NCBI GenBank assembly: GCA_963932465.1 | Contig: OZ010790.1 | Location: forward strand, 347,349,087-347,413,086 | DNA length: 64,000 bases | DNA from: Maratus speciosus | Lineage: Eukaryota > Arthropoda > Arachnida > Araneae > Salticidae | Reading direction: 5' to 3' | Translations under genes and position numbers: made by a program | In this document: in pieces, positions 56,435 through 64,000 of the stretch | Position numbering within the stretch: position 1 is the first letter of the stretch | How the letters are laid out: each line of letters opens with the position of its first letter | The notes under the pieces: generated by a model | Databases searched by the model: none | What the model was told of the DNA's origin: nothing | The model's input: the letters and a program-made list of their open reading frames with translations, nothing else

Positions 56435-59400
56435 CTAGCAGAACTACCCGGCTTCACCCGTGCCAATTATAAAGATCTTTCCAGGTTAAAAAAAAAAAAA
56501 AAAATCAAACGAAATAATACGGCAATCACAATAATTGAAATTTGTGCATTCCCATCCAAAAATCGTTAAAAAGACAACCAGAAAACATGACGTTATTGTC
56601 TCACAACGATAGTAAAACCCCTGAGCTGAGCTTTAATAACAGAATTCGCGTTTCTTTGACGGGTGTAAAAGAAAATATGTAACTTTTCTGACAATACGAA
56701 AAAAAAAAAAATCCACCAAATCGCGCAGCATTTAGTGAAATTCTCGTTCGCATGGCATATATCTACATTATAAACTAAAAACACTATGTCAGCTCCCATA
56801 AATTGTGCCCCATACTTTGCAACCCATAAATTGTGCCTTTACTGCAATTTTTCTAACTTCTAAGCACCACATAATTTCATTTTTTACAATGTCGAATACA
56901 AAAAGTTCTTTCAAATGAAATTTGTTCAAAAAGTGTATCTCAATTTTCTGATTTTTAATGGATTTTAAAGTAATTTTCAAGCATGGATATTTTTAAAGGT
57001 GCGTGCAACCCGATTACTCTTAATGCAATAGTATAAATAAAAGACATGTCTATGTATAACGCTGGTATCATATTTTCAGTGGCAGCAACCTTACACAACA
57101 ATAGATTTCCCTTTTACTGCACGTTAACCTCTAAACATTCGATTGCTCCAACCTCTTGCAGAAAACAAAAGTCATTTCAGTAATATTTATTTATAATGTT
57201 TATCTCAATTTACAGATTTTTTATGGATTTTAAATTAATTTTCAAGCATGAATATTTTTTGAATATGCTTCCAACCCAATTACAAAATATTAACTTAATT
57301 GCTCAAAAACATTGTAAATAATTCATAATTTGTTTGTTTTCCTTTAATATTCAATAACTAAATTGGCAAACGAAATTAAAACGCCAAAAATAAAATAAAA
57401 TAAAACACGAATTTAACAGATATCAAATCAAACTTCTTAAAATAATCTAATCTAATAAGTATATAAAATGCAAATGGGGACTTCGTTCCGGGTGCATATA
57501 ACTTGAGTTCTTCAGAACGGATTTCCATGCGACTTGCACTATTAGTTTTTCAGGGAAGATTTTAGTGAGTAACATATTGTTTGCCGTTGCTTAGTCATAG
57601 AATTATAGGGAAAAGTTATATAATCATGTGAACCCAATTATGAAGGATTAGTCTTATTACCTGAATGAAAAATGCAGGCCTATTTTCATCTGTTTAAGTG
57701 CTGACGGGTTAATCTTCAGTAATCAGGCTGTGCGCCAGTTGGCGTATTCGTATTTTAATGAGTGTGCCTCACACCTATTATGACATGCACTTTTGTTTAA
57801 AACAATATATCATGGCTTATGTTTTAAGCGAATATCTGGCATGCAACTCGATTACAAAATACTAACCTGCAATAACGCTTAAGGTGGTTCTACAGTTCCC
57901 TGCTCAACAACGCGAATCTTTCTGACACATTTAATGACTCATTAGAGGTAAAGGCTTAAAATTTGTGTGAGTGACTATTGTAGCGATTTGGAATTGAAAT
58001 GAGTTTTCCATTTTTTTGATAAATAAATTACTTATTGCGTTATGAGCAATTGTGGTCACATTACGACCGATTTTTCTCCTTTATCGCGGTGCTGCGTCTG
58101 AAATTCAGTTCAAAACACAAGCTGAAAGATCTTATACCTTTACCAAAAAATTCACTTTACGTCTACTAATTATAAGCTTTAATTAAAGTATTACATCAAG
58201 AGGGTTTCCACTCTAAATAAAACATCACTCTTAAACGTAATCTTAAATTTTTCATTAATAGAAATTAAATCACAATGATTTGATGAAATGATGTTATTTT
58301 CCATTAATTTTAAATCGTGGCATTAATCAAGAATTTTTTTGAAAAAGGAAATAACTTCTCTCTTTTTACTATAAATCACAGAAAATGTTAGCACTGAATC
58401 TAAACCTATACAACACTTAGCTATAACGTATAGCTATAAGATACAATCGAAGTAGAAAACGAAATATAGGAGCCATTTATTTAAAGTGAGTTTGACTACA
58501 CGTTGAAAAGATTTGATAGAATGTGACGTCATATCTAGTTTTTAGGTAGCTTTCATTACAAAAAGCTACCTATTGCAGCCGTTCGGAGGAAAACGATTTA
58601 AAAAAAAATTTGATGTGTACATAAAACATACCAATGTCTCGACCGAGTTCGTTGGCCAGCTTCATCCACCATCTTGTTTCAAAAAGGCGGCCATTTAATT
58701 TTTTTTTTTATTTGAAATGTGGTACCAAAAAATTGAAAATGGAAAAATATTTTTTTCTTATGTGTTTGACCTTGATACAAAGATTCCGGAGCAGTTTTTG
58801 TTTCCTCTATATCTTAAAAAATGGCTGAGTTATAGCACTTTGAATTTCTAGCGTGGCTGACATTTTGAAACGTCCTGATTTTTGTCACACGATAACAGGC
58901 GTATTTATGAACCGATATGGATGTACCTTGGTGTGTACATAGTACATACCAATGTCTCCTTCGAGTTCGTTGGCCAACTTCATTCGCCATCTTGTTTCAA
59001 AAGCGAACATTTAATTTTTTTTTTTATTTAAAATTTAATATGAGGTATCTAAAAATTGGAAAATGAAAAAGATTTTTTTTATGTATTTGACCTTGATGTA
59101 AAGATTCCGGAGCAGTTTTTGTTTCGTCTCTATCTTAAAAAATGGTCGAGTTATAGCACTTTGAATTTCTAGCATGGCTGACATTTTTAAACGATCTGAT
59201 ATTTGTCACGCTATAACACACGTATTTATTAACCTATTTGGATGTAAGAAGGCATGTGAATAGAATATAGCAATGTCTCGACCAAGTTCGCTGGCCAGCT
59301 TCATCCGCCATCTTGTTTCAAAATGGCGGCCATTAAATTAAAAAAAAATTATATTTAAAGTGAGGTGCAAAAAAATTAGATATTGAAAAAGGTTTCTTTC

Positions 59401-60427
59401 ATAAGTATTTGACCTTGATATAAGGATTCCGGAGCATTTTTTCTTTTTTCTTTATCTTAAAAAATGACTCAGATATAGCAGTTTGAATTTCTTTATGTGG
59501 GTGACATGTTGAAAAATCTGATTTTTTGCCTGCGACAGCACTCGTATATATCAACCGATTCCGATGTGAGTGAGCATGTGCACAGGAATTACTAAGGTCT
59601 CGACCAAGTTCACTGGTTAGCCTCATCCACCATGTTGTCTTAAAATGTCAGGCACTTCAAGATATCTCCGAATTTGGCAACCAAATATAAGTTACTTTAA
59701 ATAAAAGCAGCTTGAATAAAGCTGACTAATTTCGCGAAATTCTCATTCATAATGATTTAGTATTGATAAAAATTAATATTGAATCTTCTATAATCGGTTT
59801 CCACTAAATTCAGCTTCGTGTGTTTGAATAACATAAGCTAGCTTTTTGAAAATAAGGAATAAGAAAGCTACCTCTTCCTCCCGGCACTGGCCGGAAGGAC
59901 TTTTTTTTTTCTTTTCGTAAATTGTTTTGATGAAATTTGACTGTTTGTATTAAAATAGATGTTTTAATTTAAGAGAAAACATTCAAGTTAAAGTGCTACG
60001 TCATTTTACCGCTCTTATAGTTAGTTTTTATTTTATATATAAAAAAAATTGCATTTTCTGTTTAGAATGACGTCAATTTCAAAAATTCAAAAATATAGCA
60101 CGAAAATCTGAATTTTTATTGGCAAAAAAATCTAAAATACACGCGCTATCGTTATTTTTTTGACATTATTGTGTCATTTTTTAGGGTGTGGCAACAGGAA
60201 AGAAACGATTTATTTACAAAATTTAAAAAGAGATATTTCTGTAATGTTAAATTATGGAAGGTTGTAAAAAAAAAGCAGTAAATAGTAGTCTGATGATTTT
60301 TTTAAAGTATACAGTGATCTTTTACACGTTCTAAAACGTATGTACATCAAGTTTCGTGTAAATCGGTCAAAAATTGAAGATTTGTATAAAGGACATACAT
60401 ACAGAGAACGGCTTTTATATATATAGA
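56435..60427 (-). mobile_element. Helitron A, 4.0 kb, non-autonomous
   Basis: On the minus strand it starts A|TCTATATATATAAAAGCC at 60427 and ends with a GGTGAAGCCGGG stem region, GTAGTTCTG and CTAG|T at 56435. No Rep/helicase is encoded. It is collinear with Helitron B except for the Helentron-like insertion at 58544-59900. Confidence 0.8.
58544..59900 (-). mobile_element. Helentron-like element, copy B, inside Helitron A
   Basis: Reverse-orientation relative of 36638-38839 with the same GTCCTTCCGGCC start, AGGTAGCTTTC/GAAAGCTACCT subterminal repeats and four tandem units (near 58668, 58986, 59305, 59628; spacing 318-323). Helitron B carries the uninterrupted site: poly-A directly followed by GGCTAGATATGACG near 52605. 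Confidence 0.7.
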
Positions 60428-62389
60428 TTACGTTATCAAGAGTACAGAATTCAATTATATAAGCAAAATAGTCGTCTTCTGTGAGAAAAAAAGCTAAAAG
60501 CTGAACATTTTTTTCCTCTGTACTCAAACGACTACATGACCAAAAGAAATAGATTCAAGATGAAAACAGAATAATATTAAATGCCATGAAATGGAAAAAT
60601 CAATACAACCTTTTAAATGCTTTATTTATAGCAATGAAATATAGTAATATTACACAGCATAGCTAATATAATCCCATTTTTATTTAATCCAAATACACTG
60701 CTGCACATGGTATCTATTACCGCTATAATTTTAAGGTTATTAGTGCAGTTGTGTTAACACAGATATTAATACCAAATGGTTGCAGTTAATTCACTTTGAA
60801 ATATCGTGATAAATGCAAATAAATAATATAAATAGAAGATAATTACAATATTAGTATTTAAAATACTTATTAACACTTTTAAATTTTCTTAACTAAAGTA
60901 AAAAATCTCAAAACTCTTAATTTACAATATCGCGAATAATCAGCGTTAGTGCCACCTAGTGTTGAATATTGAAATATTACACTATTAGAAGCCATAGACA
61001 AAATGCAAATTAAATTTTGGTGCTGCCATCTATTATGATAAAATAAAACTATTATGATCTAATTACATAAGGGTAACCGAATTGAAGCTAATGCTTTCAA
61101 ATATTACCATCTGCTTTACCCAACATATAATAAATAATGTTATATATCATTATTCACAAAAATATTAAATAAAAATAAATGTTAATAGATTAACCACAAT
61201 TATTTTTCTTAAAATACAATGCAACATAAATACAAAATAACATATTTATAACGAAATTTAACTCTAACAGATGTAATAAAAAGTTATTCGAATATAAATA
61301 GCATATAATGCATACAATATATTCTGCATCCACACCCAATTAATCTATACGGAGAATTTAAATAATTTTATAACATTGATAATATTATATAGCAATATGC
61401 TAAAACATATAACATAAATTATATATAATAAATATATATAAATATGACATTTAAAAAAATTAAAATTACAATTAAACATAAAAAAAAATTAATTAATAAA
61501 ATGAACAGGAAAAGAAAAATGGATGTTTGTAGAACTTAGTCAGAATCTTCAATTCCCAAATGGCTAAAGTTCACAAATAAAGTGTGTGGTTTATTTTCAT
61601 GAATATGAATTTGGGACTACCAGACACAGAAAACAGAGAATTAGTCATTGAACACTAAGTTCAAAATGAATCAAGATTAAAAAGGATAGAGGAATAATAA
61701 AAACTAATAACTAAATTTTAATACATGCTGTCATAGCAATAGTTATATCAAACAAACTTATTATGCATATTATTCTCTAGAAACATGGTATACTATTAGA
61801 AATTAATATGATATTGTCCTGAGTAGATTAAAAATGAAATACAAGTTAATCGTTGACTTTATTAAATATTAATGAAGCTGAATAAATTTAATATTAATTG
61901 AAATATAAATATAAATAAAACTTCACCATTATACATATAAAAGCATCGAATCAACATCCATAATAAAATGTGTATTAGCAATGTAGTTATAAATTAAATG
62001 CCCCATTTTTTTAAAATAAATTAACCATTGCGCATTATCCAGACAACGCCACGCTCCTTCGTACTCTAACATCTACCCAATATATATATATATATATAAG
62101 TAGAAGTAGATTACTCCAAAAATGCTGTCGCACACTTGAAAAATCACCATTATTGTGAACATTGCTCAGGCCGATGCCACGCTTATGCCTTTTTGGCTTA
62201 AAATGAAATTGTTTGGCGACAAAGTCAAATTCGTAAATAAACATACATGTAACTCACAAGTACCGTTATTTTTATAATTGCATATGCAAGTTTCTTCTGC
62301 AAGCCACATGATGGATAAATTGGATAAGAAAAAAAACTGGATTCAAACCTAAAAGTTCCATTTGAAGTCAACCCAAAAACCTTCCAAAA
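60428..62389. other. Very AT-rich non-coding stretch
   Basis: Roughly 2 kb of A/T-dominated DNA without element ends or genes. A less AT-rich patch at 62020-62240 has a 69-codon minus-strand frame with a Lys/His/Arg segment, without a recognisable family. Confidence 0.55.
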
Positions 62390-64000
62390 CCCGGGTTCGG
62401 GTCGAGTTTCGGATTGAGTTCAACTAAAACTTTCAGGTCCGGGTTGCCTGTCGACGGAAATTATTTTGTCATGCTCGGATCAGGTTATGGTTCTTTGGAA
62501 TATTTTTGTCAGGTTAAAATTTGGTTCGGGTTAAGGTTGACTTCAAATGGAATTTTTAGGTTCTGGTCATGTTGCGTGACCACGGAAATTAATTTTCCTG
62601 GCTCCCATCCGGTTATGGCTATTTGAAATATTTTTGTCGGGTTTAGATTTGATTCGTGTTTTTTCAAATGGAGTTTTTATGCTCGGGTCGTTTTGCGTGT
62701 CTACGGAAATTATTTTGTCTTGCTCGTATAGGATTATTGATCTTTGGAATATTTTTGACGGGTTCAAATGACGGTTTTTTTTTTTAAATGAAATTTTAGG
62801 TTCGGGTTGGGGTGCGTGTCCACGGAAATTATTTATCTTGCTCGGATCGGGTTATGGTTCAATGGAATATTTTTGGCGGGTTCAGATTTGGTTCTCGTCA
62901 CATTTCGGGTTTTTTCAAATAGAATTTTTAGGGTCGTGTCGGGTAACATGTCCACGGAAATTATTATATCTTGCTCCGATCGGTTATGGTTTATTGGAAT
63001 ATTTTGGTCGGGTTCAGATTGCAAGTTTTTTTCAAATAGTATTTTTAGGTTCGGGTCGGGTCGCATGTCCTCAGAAATTATTTTGTCTTGCTCGGATCGG
63101 TTATAGTTCATTGGAATATTTTTGTCGGGTACAGATTTGTTTCGGTTCAGATTCCGGGTTTTTTTTCAAATGGAAGTTTTAGGTTCGTGTCGGGTTACAT
63201 GTCCAAGGAAATTATTTTGTGTTGCTCGGATCCGTTTATGGTTTTTTCGAATAATTTTGTCGGGTTAGATTTGGTTCGCGACAAATTTCGGGGTTTTTTT
63301 TCAAATTGAATTTTTAGGTTCTGTTTGGGTTGCATGTCATCAGAAAGGATTTTGCCTTGCTCGGAACGGTTATGGTTCATTGGAATATTTTTTTCGGGTT
63401 TTTTTTCAAATAGATTTTTAGGTTCGGGTCGGGTTGTATGTCCTCAAAAATTATTTGATCTTACTCGGATCGTTTACGGTTCATTGGAATATTTTGTTGG
63501 GTTCAGATTTGGTTTGCTTCAGATTCCGGGTTTTTTCAAATGGAATTTTTAGGTTCGTGTCGGGTAACATGTCCACGGAAATTATTTTGCGTTGCTCGGA
63601 TCCGTTTATTGTTCTTTGGAATAATTTTGTCGGGTTCAGATTTGGTTCGTGTCAGATTTCGGGGTTTTTTCGAATTGAATTTTTAGTTTCATGTCGGGTA
63701 ACATGTCCACGGAAATTATTTTGTGTTCTTCGGATCCGTTTATGGTTTTTTGGAATAATTTTGTCGGGATCAGATTTGGTTTGCATCAGATTTCGGGATT
63801 TTTCAATTTGTATTTTTAGGTTCTCGTTGTGTTGCATGTCCTCAGAAATTAACTTGTCTTGCGCGGATCGGTTATGGTTCATTGGAATATTTTTGTCGGG
63901 TTCAGATTTGGTTTGGTTCAGATTCCGGGCTTTTTTCAAATGGAATTTTTAGGTTCGTGTCGGATAACATGTCCACTGAAATTATTTTGTGTTGCTCGGA
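62390..64000 (+). repeat. Satellite/minisatellite array, about 130-bp unit, runs off the window
   Basis: About 12 units marked by ATGTCC(A/T)C(G/A)GAAATTATT at 62451, 62577, 62697, 62817, 62949, 63066, 63200, 63337, 63438, 63570, 63702, 63835 and 63969. Most are spaced 117-137 bp, with one deletion of about 30 bp. Units carry TTCGGGTCGGGT and TTTTTTCAAATGGAATTTTT. Two subtypes (CCACGG and CCTCAG) partly alternate. Open frames on both strands, up to 172 codons, come from repetition and are not genes. Confidence 0.9.

Noticed and set aside
63434..63952. 172-codon frame and its mirror frames in the satellite
   Set aside because: The frames follow the repeat unit and occur on both strands. Translations are repeats of the same peptide with no start context.

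Overview
The window is eukaryotic, strongly AT-rich and almost gene-free. It reads as a stretch of a repeat-dense animal genome, most likely an arthropod. The Tc1/mariner, pogo, hAT, piggyBac-like and Helitron end sequences, a tRNA-derived SINE and a Ty3/gypsy element together fit large arthropod (for example arachnid) genomes. No host gene here is recognisable enough to name a species, so this placement is inference.

Layout. 1-3925 is probably intronic or intergenic host DNA. It carries a fold-back TA-insertion MITE (2437-2908), a decayed mariner-like copy (about 2926-3660), a possible exon at 2188 and a better candidate exon encoding a transmembrane segment (3788-3900) with good splice sites. 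3926-20163 is one complete Ty3/gypsy LTR retrotransposon of 16.2 kb. It has 1.73-kb LTRs that are nearly identical, the 5-bp target duplication TGTGT, a gag gene, and a pol reading frame reached by a textbook -1 frameshift signal (GGGAAAC, 7-nt spacer, hairpin). Pol is broken once in a T9 run between RT and RNase H. A 6.9-kb non-coding 3' region follows, beginning with a five-copy 112-bp tandem array.

20164-36440 is a graveyard of DNA transposons: a pogo-like MITE, a mariner-like 3' end, a GGCCCG-rich repeat, a pogo-like element with a degenerate Tc1 inside it, two nested candidate TTAA-flanked elements with a third inverted-repeat element inside, and a 2-kb direct duplication with MITEs in and between its copies. 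36445-44119 has two SINE copies, a Helentron-like element with about six 328-bp tandem units, and a long-TIR mariner-like element that landed in a 108-bp tandem array and itself hosts a 1.5-kb palindrome and a pogo remnant.

44490-60427 is dominated by one hAT element and several Helitrons. Three have both ends, or nearly both, and two more show only 3' ends. One Helitron (56435-60427) carries a second copy of the Helentron-like tandem-repeat element, and a sister Helitron (52082-54986) preserves the empty site. 60428-62389 is plain very AT-rich DNA. From about 62390 to the window end there is a roughly 130-bp satellite.

The only genes that work together are those of the retrotransposon: Gag, then protease, RT, RNase H and integrase made by frameshifting, framed by LTRs, a putative primer site and a polypurine tract. 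Everything else is fossil or non-autonomous mobile DNA. Coordinates of element ends are from direct reading and may be off by a few bases where the ends have decayed.
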